The notes under the pieces were generated by a model. That model saw only the letters and a list, made by a program, of their open reading frames with translations, was not told the origin of the DNA and made no database searches. From Theodoxus fluviatilis (lineage: Eukaryota > Mollusca > Gastropoda > Cycloneritida > Neritidae): DNA of 64,000 nucleotides. Where the stretch lies: positions 1 to 64,000 of the forward strand of contig JAWQFJ010016790.1 of assembly GCA_034096865.1 (NCBI GenBank). The letters are read 5' to 3'. The position numbers were made by a program, and so were the translations under genes. Below, one piece after another: positions 1 to 13,092 of this stretch (positions are counted from its first letter, which is position 1; each line of letters opens with the position of its first letter).

Positions 1-816
1 TTTAGCATATTTGACCAATCAGCTGGCTGGCACATAGAAGTGTTTCCTATATGATCAGGCTGCATGCTCATCGTGTAAACCAGGGTGGCATTGCTGTTGG
101 TAATGCTGTTAAGAATGAAAAAAATACTCCCAGAGACTACTGTTGCCATGATCTTGGGCTGGTCCAGGCCACAAGCATCCGGCCTTGGGCCAGCCCACAT
201 CTCCTGTACCCATGGGATGAATAAACTTGTGGAAAGCAGCTTATATTGGAATATACATGTATTCATGTATTATAGCATTTTCTTATACATTTAATGTATC
301 TTCACTTTGACATGAAATACTGGGAACAGCATTTTGACATTTATGTATTAAGATATACATGCACTCACACACATACACTTTCTTTACCTACATGCATGCA
401 TGCATACATACATACATATCAAATCACTTTATTGCAGAAAATGTACAAAGATCATACATGGCTGCTAAAATCACAGCTATGTGAAGGAACACTAGTCTAA
501 CTGAAGCACCTGTCTGGACAGATTCGTCTCTTCAACGATGATTTAGTAAAACTTCACAAGTCAGCCCATACAAAAGTTCATCTATCTAAGTTCCCTTTTC
601 ATTAAGATACACAAATCTGGCTTGCAACATACATACATACATACATACATACATACATACATACATACATACATACATACATACATACATACATACATAC
701 ATACATACATACATACATACATACATACATACATACATACATGCATACATGATCTCATGCATGGAACTGCTTCGTCATCATTCGACCAGTCTTTAATATA
801 GTGCTTGCAATTTCAG

Positions 817-909
817 GTGCTCAGGCGGACCCATGCTGAGCTTCAGCTGCCACCACCAACAACTCCATCGCGTCCTTTGGCTGGCTCACCTCTCCCTGGC
901 CCTCAGCTA
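817..909 (+). CDS. Exon 1: cassette copy 1, exon A (31 codons)
   Basis: Acceptor TTTCAG, donor GTAAGG after CTA. Reads VLRRTHAELQLPPP and ends SPLPGPQL; Pro/Leu-rich. Differs from copies 2 and 3 at two residues (TTPSRP here, ATPPRP there). The first exon of the gene in this window; upstream exons must exist outside. Confidence 0.68.
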
Positions 910-1698
910 GTAAGGAAATTACTTAAATGTTACATGGCAGCTCGGGGCCCGCCCCTGGCTGAGCCACAGGAACAAAGGCAGCAACTGCTCTTAAGCAGAA
1001 ATATCTCCACTCTCTTGTGTCCCTAGCTGAGTGGCCATGTTGGCATGAATGAATGTTGCACTTTACCAGGTTTTTCTTCAGGGTGTCTTTGAGTCTTGGC
1101 AGTGGTCATCCTTGTTTGTGCCATCCCTGATTCTGCTCTCTGTATTACAGTTATTTGAGCATGCTTGTGTCTTCATTTTCTATGACATGACTACTGAAAC
1201 TTATTGTATAGTAGGGTATATGTTTAAAAATATGGAAATTTGTTGAACACTGTCATTCTTAAACCCCACATAACGCTTAAAATGTGAAGCATATTCATTG
1301 GACTTATTTACCTTTGGAGGCATGTGTTCAATTCAATTTCTGTAATTTCAAAATGTGATAGAATAGTCCCTCACTATCACCTCTGAAGACGATCAACAGT
1401 TCACAGTTTTTCAGCCTCACTGGACTGGCACGAAGATCCAGAAGTATCCAAGAAATCACAAGTCCGAGTTCAAGTATTAATACTGTTGGATTGATTCATG
1501 ATCTAAACATTTAAGCATCTCCAATTAATGAGGCCATTCAAACCAGCAAGAGAGGGCCAATTTTTAAATTTGGAAACTGTCACTGTCAAACAATCACTTC
1601 ATGTGGGTGACAGTTCTTTGCCACCCTATTGTTTTGAAGAGAAAGAGCAGACCTTCGTCATCACGGGACTAGTGTTCATTGGAAGTTTTCAATTTCAG

Positions 1699-1779
1699 AC
1701 ACCAACTAGACGCTTGTTTGTAGTCAAGAATCCATCTCCACAAGAAAATGCACAGATCTTGCTGTCCCCCAGGCTGCTG
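1699..1779 (+). CDS. Exon 2: cassette copy 1, exon B (27 codons)
   Basis: Acceptor AATTTCAG, donor GTAAGT. Begins TPTRRLFVVKNPSPQENAQ and ends LLSPRLL. Leu at residue 6 is His in the other two copies. Contains SP and TP dipeptides. Confidence 0.68.
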
Positions 1780-2149
1780 GTAAGTAAATGGAAATAAAAG
1801 TGCCATGCGGTTACAAATATATGATGGGAAGGGATCAGATAAAGCTCATTTTGTGGATAAATGTTCATGGTTAAAGTGATTTGTCAGCTATTGCAGTTCA
1901 ACCTTGTCAATGATGACTAGTGTTCACTCTTTGTGTGTGAGTGCAAGCTGTGGAAATAGAATATTCTCTTCTGCCACTTCTTTGGAAGGTGAAAGCACTG
2001 TCAAGAGTCTTCCCCAAACAGTTCAGAGTATTTGACTCATGTTTGTATCCTAGGGAGTAGAATGATAATTATATGGAAGAAGAATGGAATAGGATACACA
2101 GCTGCTTCATCAGTTGACCCAAGTGATAAACAGGTGCTTGTTTATTCAG

Positions 2150-2239
2150 TCACCTCTGCCGGGCACCGTCCAACTCCGACCGACGCCTCCAGTAACTCCA
2201 CAGCGACCTGTACAGCACGCATCACCCTCCACCCCACAG
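2150..2239 (+). CDS. Exon 3: cassette copy 1, exon C (30 codons)
   Basis: Acceptor TTTATTCAG, donor GTAGTA. Begins SPLPGTVQLRPTPPVTPQ and ends SPSTPQ. Identical in all three copies. Its SPLPG start echoes the end of exon A, hinting at an older internal duplication. Confidence 0.65.
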
Positions 2240-3956
2240 GTAGTAAGAAATTGACCAAGATCACTCAACTGAGTAGAACACTACCATAGTGGCTCAAAAA
2301 TGTGTCTTGGCAGATGAGTGTTTTCCAGTATGTCCCATTGATGAATGTTATTCCCTGTGGCTACACTCAAGCCTTGACATCATTTCACACCACCCTATGT
2401 CACCCAGCAAAGGTGTGGACTAGCTATTTCCTTTTCACTTGTGAACTCTTTTATAAATTATACGGTTTAACATACAGAGCTAAAACCCCACGAGGGACAG
2501 CCAGGAAAAATGTTGGACAGCAGGTGGAGACTTGACCTTTGCTCTTTTTGTTGGCCCCCGAATGCCTTATCCGCCAAGCTATGCTGGTCTGCATTTGGTG
2601 TGAACTCTGTTATTAACTCTATGAAGCATGTGAGGAACAGCAGGCAGCCTTGCCCCAAAATGGTCATGTGAATGTTAAGTAAAAAACTAAGGAGACAAGA
2701 TCCCAGCAGTAGAGGCTTAGTTGACAGCTTGGTCAAAATGGTAGCAAGATGTGAAGACAGATGGTATGGGGCATCACATTGCACAATCTTGCTATTGAAA
2801 AAGTGAAAGATATTTGATTCAGAATTGAAATGAATGAATAAAATGCTGCATTGATTTAAAGGTGCTTTGCCAACAATACTCTTCATACTGTCCAAAGTGA
2901 ATGTAATTTACTGTGTCCATATGCAGGAAATGCTTACTAGGTTAATTGTAGGTAGCACTTTGGCGCCATTACAATTCCAATCTAGCAACTTCAACAGCCA
3001 TCTATCTCCCATCTGAGTGGACCAAGTACTATTTGCTATGGCATCTCAATCCCCAATCCCTAGTACTCTGTTCATCTTGTGGTCACCAAACTAGGCGGTC
3101 TCCACCCTGCATCTGTAATACATTTTCATTTGTTAGCATGCTTGGCCAATTCTCTAACTAGCTGTACTGCTTCCAATAGTGTCCTTGTATTTCATCTTGT
3201 CTCTTCTTTCATGTGTAACTCATTGTCATTTAGCATATTTGACCAATCAGCTGGCTGGCACATAGAAGTGTTTCCTATATGATCAGGCTGCATGCTCATC
3301 ATGTAAACCAGGGTGGCATTGCTGTTGGTAATGCTGTTAAGAATGAAAAAAATACTCCCAGAGACTACTGTTGCCATGATCTTGGGCTGGTCCAGGCCAC
3401 AAGCATCCGGCCTTGGGCCAGCCCACATCTCCTGTACCCATGGGATGAATAAACTTGTGGAAAGCAGCTTATATTGGAATATACATGTATTCACATATTA
3501 TAGCATTTTCTTATACATTTAATGTATCCTCACTTTGACATGAAATACTGGGAACAGCATTTTGACATCTATGTATTGAGATATACATGCACTCACACAC
3601 ATACACTTTCTTTACATACATGCCTGCATGCATACATAAATACATATCAAATCACTTTATTGCAGAAAATGTACAAAGATCATACATGGCTGCTAAAATT
3701 ACAGCTATGTGAAGGAACACTAGTCTAACTGAAGCACCTGTCTGGACAGATTCGTCTCTTCAACGATGATTTAGTAAAACTTCACAAGTCAGCCCATACA
3801 AAAGTTCATCTAAGTTCCCTTTTCATTAAGATACACAAATCTGGCTTGCAACATACATACATACATACATACATACATACATACATACATGATCCCATGC
3901 ATCGAACTGCTTCATCATCATTCGACCAGTCTTTAATATGGTGCTTGCAATTTCAG

Positions 3957-4049
3957 GTGCTCAGGCGGACCCATGCTGAGCTTCAGCTGCCACCACCAGC
4001 TACTCCACCGCGTCCTTTGGCTGGCTCACCTCTCCCTGGCCCTCAGCTA
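3957..4049 (+). CDS. Exon 4: cassette copy 2, exon A
   Basis: Same splice borders as the exon at 817. The nucleotide sequence is the same as the copy at 7097. Confidence 0.66.
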
Positions 4050-4838
4050 GTAAGGAAATTACTTAAATGTTACATGGCAGCTCGGGGCTCGCCCCTGGCT
4101 GAGCCACAGGAACAAAGGCAGCAACTGCTCTTAAGCAGAAACATCTCCACTCTCTTGTGTCCATAGCTGAGTGGCCATGTTGGCATGAATGAATGTTGCA
4201 CTTTACCAGGTTTTTCTTCAGGGTGTCTTTGAATCTTGGCAGTGGTCATCCTTGTTTGTGCCATCCCTGATTCTGCTCTCTGTATTACAGTTATTTGAGC
4301 ATGCTTGTGTCTTCATTGTCTATGACATGACTACTGAAACTTATTGTATAGTAGGGTATATGTTTAAAAATATGGAAATTTGTTGAACATTGTCATTCTT
4401 AAACCCCACATAACGCTTAAAATGTGAAGCATATTCATTGGACTTATTTACCTTTGGAGGCATGTGTTCAATTCAATTTCTGTAATTTCAAAATGTGATA
4501 GAATAGTCCCTCACTACCACCTCTGAAGACGATCAACAGTTCACAGTATTTCTGCCTCACTGGACTGGCACGAAGATCCAGAAGTATCCAGGAAATCACA
4601 AGTCCGAGTTCAAGTATTAATACTGTTGGATTGATTCATGATCTAAACATTTAAGCATCTCCAATTAATGAGGCCATTCAAACCAGCAAGAGAGGGCCAA
4701 TGTTTAAATTTGGAAACTGTCACTGTCAAACAATCACTTCATGTGGGTGACAGTTCTTTGCCACCCTATTGTTTTGAAGAGAAAGAGCAGACCTTCATCA
4801 TCACGGGACTAGTGTTCATTGGAAGTTTTCCATTTCAG

Positions 4839-4919
4839 ACACCAACTAGACGCCATTTTGTAGTCAAGAATCCATCTCCACAAGAAAATGCACAGATCTT
4901 GCTGTCCCCCAGGCTGCTG
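4839..4919 (+). CDS. Exon 5: cassette copy 2, exon B
   Basis: Begins TPTRRHFVVKNPSPQ; acceptor CATTTCAG, donor GTAAGT. Same sequence as the copy at 7979. Confidence 0.66.
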
Positions 4920-5289
4920 GTAAGTAAATGGAAATAAAAGTGCCATGCGGTTACAAATATATGATGGGAAGGGATCAGATAAAGCTCATTTTGTGGATAA
5001 ATGTTCATGGTTAAAGTGATTTGTCAGCTATTGCAGTTCAACCTTGTCAATGATGACTAGTGTTCACTCTTTGTGTGTGAGTGCAAGCTGTGAAAATAGA
5101 ATATTCTCTTCTGCCACTTCTTTGGAAGGTGAAAGCACTGTCAAGAGTCTTCCCCAAACAGTTCAGAGTATTTGACTCATGTTTGTATCCTAGGGAGTAG
5201 AATGATAATTATATGGAAGAAGAATGGAATAGGATACACAGCTGCTTCATCAGTTGACCCAAGTGATAAACAGGTGCTTGTTTATTCAG

Positions 5290-5379
5290 TCACCTCTGCC
5301 GGGCACCGTCCAACTCCGACCGACGCCTCCAGTAACTCCACAGCGACCTGTACAGCACGCATCACCCTCCACCCCACAG
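5290..5379 (+). CDS. Exon 6: cassette copy 2, exon C
   Basis: Same borders and sequence as the exon at 2150. It lies in the half of copy 2 that matches both neighbours, so it cannot show which one it came from. Confidence 0.63.
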
Positions 5380-7096
5380 GTAGTAAGAAATTGACCAAGA
5401 TCACTCAACTGAGTAGAACACTACCATAGTGGCTCAAAAATGTGTCTTGGCAGATGAGTGTTTTCCAGTATGTCCCATTGATGAATGTTATTCCCTGTGG
5501 CTACACTCAAGCCTTGACATCATTTCACACCACCCTATGTCACCCAGCAAAGGTGTGGACTAGCTATTTCCTTTTCACTTGTGAACTCTTTTATAAATTA
5601 TACGGTTTAACATACAGAGCTAAAACCCCACGAGGGACAGCCAGGAAAAATGTTGGACAGCAGGTGGAGACTTGACCTTTGCTCTTTTTGTTGGCCCCCG
5701 AATGCCTTATCCGCCAAGCTATGCTGGTCTGCATTTGGTGTGAACTCTGTTATTAACTCTATGAAGCATGTGAGGAACAGCAGGCAGCCTTGCCCCAAAA
5801 TGGTCATGTGAATGTTAAGTAAAAAACTAAGGAGACAAGATCCCAGCAGTAGAGGCTTAGTTGACAGCTTGGTCAAAATGGTAGCAAGATGTGAAGACAG
5901 ATGGTATGGGGCATCACATTGCACAATCTTGCTATTGAAAAAGTGAAAGATATTTGATTCAGAATTGAAATGAATGAATAAAATGCTGCATTGATTTAAA
6001 GGTGCTTTGCCAACAATACTCTTCATACTGTCCAAAGTGAATGTAATTTACTGTGTCCATATGCAGGAAATGCTTACTAGGTTAATTGTAGGTAGCACTT
6101 TGGCGCCATTACAATTCCAATCTAGCAACTTCAACAGCCATCTATCTCCCATCTGAGTGGACCAAGTACTATTTGCTATGGCATCTCAATCCCCAATCCC
6201 TAGTACTCTGTTCATCTTGTGGTCACCAAACTAGGCGGTCTCCACCCTGCATCTGTAATACATTTTCATTTGTTAGCATGCTTGGCCAATTCTCTAACTA
6301 GCTGTACTGCTTCCAATAGTGTCCTTGTATTTCATCTTGTCTCTTCTTTCATGTGTAACTCATTGTCATTTAGCATATTTGACCAATCAGCTGGCTGGCA
6401 CATAGAAGTGTTTCCTATATGATCAGGCTGCATGCTCATCATGTAAACCAGGGTGGCATTGCTGTTGGTAATGCTGTTAAGAATGAAAAAAATACTCCCA
6501 GAGACTACTGTTGCCATGATCTTGGGCTGGTCCAGGCCACAAGCATCCGGCCTTGGGCCAGCCCACATCTCCTGTACCCATGGGATGAATAAACTTGTGG
6601 AAAGCAGCTTATATTGGAATATACATGTATTCACATATTATAGCATTTTCTTATACATTTAATGTATCCTCACTTTGACATGAAATACTGGGAACAGCAT
6701 TTTGACATCTATGTATTGAGATATACATGCACTCACACACATACACTTTCTTTACATACATGCCTGCATGCATACATAAATACATATCAAATCACTTTAT
6801 TGCAGAAAATGTACAAAGATCATACATGGCTGCTAAAATTACAGCTATGTGAAGGAACACTAGTCTAACTGAAGCACCTGTCTGGACAGATTCGTCTCTT
6901 CAACGATGATTTAGTAAAACTTCACAAGTCAGCCCATACAAAAGTTCATCTAAGTTCCCTTTTCATTAAGATACACAAATCTGGCTTGCAACATACATAC
7001 ATACATACATACATACATACATACATACATGATCCCATGCATCGAACTGCTTCATCATCATTCGACCAGTCTTTAATATGGTGCTTGCAATTTCAG

Positions 7097-7189
7097 GTGC
7101 TCAGGCGGACCCATGCTGAGCTTCAGCTGCCACCACCAGCTACTCCACCGCGTCCTTTGGCTGGCTCACCTCTCCCTGGCCCTCAGCTA
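7097..7189 (+). CDS. Exon 7: cassette copy 3, exon A
   Basis: Exactly 3140 bp downstream of its copy-2 counterpart, with the same acceptor and donor. Confidence 0.66.
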
Positions 7190-7978
7190 GTAAGGAAATT
7201 ACTTAAATGTTACATGGCAGCTCGGGGCTCGCCCCTGGCTGAGCCACAGGAACAAAGGCAGCAACTGCTCTTAAGCAGAAACATCTCCACTCTCTTGTGT
7301 CCATAGCTGAGTGGCCATGTTGGCATGAATGAATGTTGCACTTTACCAGGTTTTTCTTCAGGGTGTCTTTGAATCTTGGCAGTGGTCATCCTTGTTTGTG
7401 CCATCCCTGATTCTGCTCTCTGTATTACAGTTATTTGAGCATGCTTGTGTCTTCATTGTCTATGACATGACTACTGAAACTTATTGTATAGTAGGGTATA
7501 TGTTTAAAAATATGGAAATTTGTTGAACATTGTCATTCTTAAACCCCACATAACGCTTAAAATGTGAAGCATATTCATTGGACTTATTTACCTTTGGAGG
7601 CATGTGTTCAATTCAATTTCTGTAATTTCAAAATGTGATAGAATAGTCCCTCACTACCACCTCTGAAGACGATCAACAGTTCACAGTATTTCTGCCTCAC
7701 TGGACTGGCACGAAGATCCAGAAGTATCCAGGAAATCACAAGTCCGAGTTCAAGTATTAATACTGTTGGATTGATTCATGATCTAAACATTTAAGCATCT
7801 CCAATTAATGAGGCCATTCAAACCAGCAAGAGAGGGCCAATGTTTAAATTTGGAAACTGTCACTGTCAAACAATCACTTCATGTGGGTGACAGTTCTTTG
7901 CCACCCTATTGTTTTGAAGAGAAAGAGCAGACCTTCATCATCACGGGACTAGTGTTCATTGGAAGTTTTCCATTTCAG

Positions 7979-8059
7979 ACACCAACTAGACGCCATTTTG
8001 TAGTCAAGAATCCATCTCCACAAGAAAATGCACAGATCTTGCTGTCCCCCAGGCTGCTG
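7979..8059 (+). CDS. Exon 8: cassette copy 3, exon B
   Basis: Same as the copy at 4839, including the His-coding variant; donor GTAAGT. Confidence 0.66.
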
Positions 8060-8429
8060 GTAAGTAAATGGAAATAAAAGTGCCATGCGGTTACAAATAT
8101 ATGATGGGAAGGGATCAGATAAAGCTCATTTTGTGGATAAATGTTCATGGTTAAAGTGATTTGTCAGCTATTGCAGTTCAACCTTGTCAATGATGACTAG
8201 TGTTCACTCTTTGTGTGTGAGTGCAAGCTGTGAAAATAGAATATTCTCTTCTGCCACTTCTTTGGAAGGTGAAAGCACTGTCAAGAGTCTTCCCCAAACA
8301 GTTCAGAGTATTTGACTCATGTTTGTATCCTAGGGAGTAGAATGATAATTATATGGAAGAAGAATGGAATAGGATACACAGCTGCTTCATCAGTTGACCC
8401 AAGTGATAAACAGGTGCTTGTTTATTCAG

Positions 8430-8519
8430 TCACCTCTGCCGGGCACCGTCCAACTCCGACCGACGCCTCCAGTAACTCCACAGCGACCTGTACAGCACGC
8501 ATCACCCTCCACCCCACAG
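8430..8519 (+). CDS. Exon 9: cassette copy 3, exon C
   Basis: The last cassette exon. The partial fourth repeat copy (9483-9724) ends well before any further exon A, so the array gives three full protein repeats. Confidence 0.63.
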
Positions 8520-9724
8520 GTAGTAAGAAATTGACCAAGATCACTCAACTGAGTAGAACACTACCATAGTGGCTCAAAAATGTGTCTTGGCAGATGAGTG
8601 TTTTCCAGTATGTCCCATTGATGAATGTTATTCCCTGTGGCTACACTCAAGCCTTGACATCATTTCACACCACCCTATGTCACCCAGCAAAGGTGTGGAC
8701 TAGCTATTTCCTTTTCACTTGTGAACTCTTTTATAAATTATACGGTTTAACATACAGAGCTAAAACCCCACGAGGGACAGCCAGGAAAAATGTTGGACAG
8801 CAGGTGGAGACTTGACCTTTGCTCTTTTTGTTGGCCCCCGAATGCCTTATCCGCCAAGCTATGCTGGTCTGCATATGGTGTGAACTCTGTTATTAACTCT
8901 ATGAAGCATGTGAGGAACAGCAGGCAGCCTTGCCCCAAAATGGTCATGTGAATGCTAAGTAAAAAACTAAGGAGACAAGATCCCAGCAGTAGAGGCTTAG
9001 TTGACAGCTTGGTCAAAATGGTAGCAAGATGTGAAGACAGATGGTATGGGGCATCACATTGCACAATCTTGCTATTGAAAAAGTGAAAGATATTTAATTC
9101 AGAATTGATTTAAAGGTGCTTTGCCAACAATACTCTTCATACTGTCCAAAGTGAATGTAATTTACTGTGTCCATATGCAGGAAATGCTTACTAGGTTAAT
9201 TGTAGGTAGCACTTTGGCGCCATTACAATTCCAATCTAGCAACTTCAACAGCCATCTATCTCCCATCTGAGTGGACCAAGTACTATTTGCTATGGCATCT
9301 CGATCCCCAATCCTTAGTACTCTGTTCATCTTGCGGTCACCAAACTAGGCGGTCTCCACCCTGCATCTGTAATACATTTTCATTTGTTAGCATGCTTGGC
9401 CAATTCTCTAACTAGCTGTACTGCTTCCAATAGTGTCCTTGTATTTCATCTTGTCTCTTCTTTTATGTGTAACTCATTGTCATTTAGCATATTTGACCAA
9501 TCAGCTGGCTGGCACATAGAAGTGTTTCCTATATGATCAGGCTGCATGCTCATCGTGTAAACCAGGGTGGCATTGCTGTTGGTAATGCTGTTAAGAATGA
9601 AAAAAATACTCTCAGAGACTACTGTTGCCATGATCTTGGGCTGGTCCAGGCCACAAGCATCCGGCCTTGGGCCAGCCCACATCTCCTGTACCCATGGGAT
9701 GAATAAACTTGTGGAAAGCAGCTT

Positions 9725-10464
9725 CTAGTTCTCTCACACCTGTGTCCTTCTACCATCAAGCCTGAAGGCCCTCAACGCTCACAACCATACCCGCGGCTTC
9801 ATTTTCACATGGGTTAAAGGTGAAAGTTTTGGGAAAAGGTCTAAGTTTTGAAAGAAAAATAAAGTTTTGGTTGCTTTAACGTAGACTCCTCCAGGGTAAG
9901 GATTTTGCTTTCTTTTCTTTGTTGCAAAGTGTCAAATCCATATGCACATAAACGTGTCTGAATTGTTTTCAGCTAGTGAAGAAATGCCAGAAGTTAGACA
10001 GTTGCTATCAATTATTTGTGCCCGTGCATAGCTGATCTTCCCTATCCCTTATGCATTGAATGAAGCAATCTTATATATTGCACAACTTCATCATCACTTT
10101 AGTGCATTTATTTGCCGTAATCCTTACCATTGCTCAGCTTCTGTAGTACCGAAAGCTCCAAAGCTTTGGGTTCCAGCTGAGAATAGATTTAACCCAAGGC
10201 AGCTAGCTAATGTATGTGAAATGTCTGGTGTTGAGACACCAAGTATGGCTGTGATATGTATTGCATCTAGCAAACTCAACAGCAGCCTTGGGAGGGCACA
10301 TACTAGCAGATGGTGAGGAAGGGACCAAGATCATTTAATGTTGTAACTGGGGCAGCTCAGAAAAAGTATCTTAGTGTTCTTCGTTATTGCCAAATACATT
10401 TGGCGTTATTGAAACCAAAGCTAATCAGTGCAGACTAGAGAATAGCTTGTTCGTCTGATTTCAG
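9725..10464 (+). other. Intron after the tandem array
   Basis: Unique sequence after the repeat break at 9724. It has stop codons in all frames and no convincing exon. An ORF at 10056-10316 lacks splice signals and a phase match. Confidence 0.5.
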
Positions 10465-10551
10465 ACCCCAAAGCTAGGTCATGTTTCACTGGAGCTGGGA
10501 CAAGGAGGCACCCCAATGCTGCCTGGAAAGTGCAGACGGACAGTTCCAAAG
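10465..10551 (+). CDS. Exon 10 (29 codons)
   Basis: Acceptor GATTTCAG, donor GTGAGG. Begins TPKLGHVSLELGQGGTP and ends CRRTVPK. It shares the V-S-L-E element with the exon at 11466 (LVSLEMHTGTTP), so the two are probably distant duplicates. Confidence 0.7.
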
Positions 10552-10951
10552 GTGAGGAGATGTCCATAGAGACATCTGCTAATGGCTCATTAGGTATACT
10601 TGATATAGTTTTGGAGCATTACCTTTAAAACCATAGGTTGTGAGTGTATACATGTTTTCTAGAATATGGTGTCTTTTCACAGTGGAAATTAAGCAGGTGT
10701 AACATTGCTACCTTTGATGTCCAATCTCATAGTTACAAAGATGTCAGAATACTTGCGCGTTTGTGTGTTGGAATGATCAGTGTTTAGTTTTGGCGGATGT
10801 GCTTGATGCTGCTATCCAATGATTTACACCTAAATGTGAACCATTGAACCATGTCGTTTTCGTTATTTCTACTTCCACCCCTTATGCAGCCTATCCTTAC
10901 AAAACATCAAACTGGCTCCTCTTCATGTGTTTGCTTTCTCCTTTTTGTCAG

Positions 10952-11014
10952 TTTGGAGATTGTAGTACCAATGACAGCACTCCATACGCTTCCCCAGCTT
11001 CAACTCTCAAGGAG
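10952..11014 (+). CDS. Exon 11 (21 codons)
   Basis: Strong pyrimidine tract (CTCCTTTTTGTCAG) and donor GTAAGT. Peptide starts FGDCSTNDSTPYASPAS; acidic and Ser/Thr-Pro-rich. Confidence 0.72.
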
Positions 11015-11465
11015 GTAAGTATGAGCATTCAGTCCTGTGGAGCGTTTTCCAAGCATTTGCAAGAATAAAAGGAAATCTTAAAGGCAAAAAAATTTGGATT
11101 AACGTAGCCACTCATAACGCATTTGTGGGCTTCAACCACTTTGCACTTTACTCCGTCATCAATTGTTTGCTGTCTTTTGATGACAAACGTTGTAACACAG
11201 GATGTAGACAGTCAGGTACCAAAACTATCTCCATTACCTGTGGAATATTCCAAGCTGTAATGCTGGCTCATGGCTTCTTAAAAAGGGACAATTACATTGC
11301 AATATGCCCTCACTGCCCTCACAGATACCTGATGTTGCTTCTTGGCTAGAGCTTCATTGTGAAGAGAATCTGAAAGAACTTTACAAGAGCATGTTCAGAC
11401 ATATGTGGAGTTAGCTATATTCCATTGTGGATTGCTTTTGTTCATTTGCTTTCCCATGATTTCAG

Positions 11466-11561
11466 GCACAAAAGGACCACCTCGTTTCACTGGAGATGCA
11501 TACTGGCACAACTCCAGAGCAACCTAGGGAGTCTCCACGGCCTTCTGGATCTCCCGAGCAG
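11466..11561 (+). CDS. Exon 12 (32 codons)
   Basis: Acceptor GATTTCAG, donor GTGAGG. Contains TPEQPRESPRPSGSPEQ, with four Ser/Thr-Pro or Arg-Pro steps in 17 residues. Confidence 0.72.
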
Positions 11562-13092
11562 GTGAGGACAGTTTCTGAGCAAGGTGGGATATGTCATCAT
11601 TAAAAAATTAAGCCTTAGAGAGACATGTAGCCGAATGTTTGGCACAGAGGGCAAGGTTGTGATCTGAAGGCACCTTGGATCGGCTTGGACACCAGGGAGT
11701 CAACTGCATCAGACAGAGACCTGGCGACAAAGGCTGCAGAGAGGTCTCGCACAGTTTGAAAGAACTCGGATGCGGATGTCAGGCAAGCACCACCAGAGCA
11801 AAGCTCAGCGCCAGGCAGAGAGACCTGAGGTGGGTTTCTCAGCAATCCTAACGCATCATAGGACATTCTCTTGCAGGACCAGAGGCACGTTTCCTTTTGA
11901 AAGGTATTTTTTAAATGATCAGAGACTCATGGCGATTGGCTGCTTGGACAGCTTCAAGGAGGAGCAAAGCGTTGGGCTTTGTGAGTGCTCGTTGTGAGCA
12001 CTCGGCTCTAAACATTTTTCTTCTTTCAATATAATACGTGCCTCTGGTACCATGAGAAGATCACATATGATTCGTTAGGATTGCTTCTGAGAAACTCGCC
12101 TCAGGTTTGCCTTCAGATGTAGGTGCTGTGGCTCACAGGAGACAAGGCAAGGATGCATGCAGCAAGATTAAACATAATGGATATTTTAGTAATGCACAAA
12201 TCAGGACACGAATTGACTCAAAACCAAGAAAATAAAATAACCTGTTATATACTGGTTAAGTGATGACGTGTGGGTATGATTCCGTTTCTACTCTCTTCCT
12301 TGCTGGCTTACTGATGCTATCTGTGCCATAGTCAATTTGTGATGGAGAGAAGGTAGGTAGGTTGAAATGGTGAGTTCAAGGCATGATGGTAGGAGGGCGA
12401 AGGTATGTGGCAAGTAGTAGCGGCGTTCCACAATTGTGGGTACAGAAGCGTCTGGCTGGCCCAAGGCGTAAGACCATGACGACAGAGGTCTCAGGTGGTA
12501 TTTATTTGTTCTTACATCGTTATCAACATCAATACCACTCTAGACACTGAGCATGCAGCATGATTATATAGCAAATACACGTGCCTGCCAGTCAGCGTAT
12601 TGGCCAAATATTCTAAATGATGAAAATGTGTTACAAACGAGAGAGCAGATGGAACAAAACACCCGGACGCTCTAGGAAGCAATGCGGCCAGCTAGAGGAT
12701 TGGCCAAACATTCTGAGTATTGAAAATGCTTTTCAGATGCAAGGGAGTTTCAAATTTCGTTTGGTGGGGACGAGTCAGTTTGGTGACCGAGATATGAACC
12801 TAAAACTGTGAAATGGGAGAATGAAGATTGTATAAGTTGTTAGATGGAAATTGTAGTGGAGCTGAAATGCACTGTACTACAGGATGACGCTTCTTTAGAG
12901 GAAGAAATCGTCATGGTAGGCCTACACCATGTTCAAATTGCAGGAAGTACCACTGATACTTGATACATACTTGCAGAAAACCAATTTTTACAGGTATGCA
13001 ATAATCTATTAGTTTGAGTTGAATTACTTTGCCTTTTTTCTTGACAACCATACTTACTTTTTGTACTTTTTAGTTTCCCTTTCCCATTTTAG
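11562..13092 (+). other. Intron with a foldback repeat
   Basis: Holds inverted arms at 11823-11860 and 12066-12106. A possible 21-bp microexon at about 12332-12352 (SICDGEK, between a TAG and GTAGGT) is too short to call. No other exon seen. Confidence 0.5.

Larger units (their letters stand above)
1..9724 (+). repeat. 3.14-kb tandem intragenic repeat, three copies plus a partial fourth
   Basis: The same sequence restarts at 1, 3229, 6369 and 9483, giving periods of 3228, 3140 and 3114 bp. The fourth copy stops at about 9724. Each complete copy carries three exon-like segments of 93, 81 and 90 bp, so each adds 88 residues in frame to the protein. The longer first period is mainly due to a longer ATAC microsatellite (627-750). 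The shorter third period reflects a 26-bp deletion near 9095-9105. Copies 2 and 3 look identical from their starts to about 8874. The second half of copy 1 looks identical to the second half of copy 2. Confidence 0.95.

Noticed and set aside
2467..2895. Minus-strand ORF of 142 residues repeated in each 3.14-kb copy
   Set aside because: Repeated only because the DNA is duplicated. It is broken in copy 3 by the 26-bp deletion, and has no codon-type pattern or splice support.
11784..11831. Exon-like block between CAG and GTGGGT
   Set aside because: Length not a multiple of three, no pyrimidine tract, and overlaps a foldback arm.
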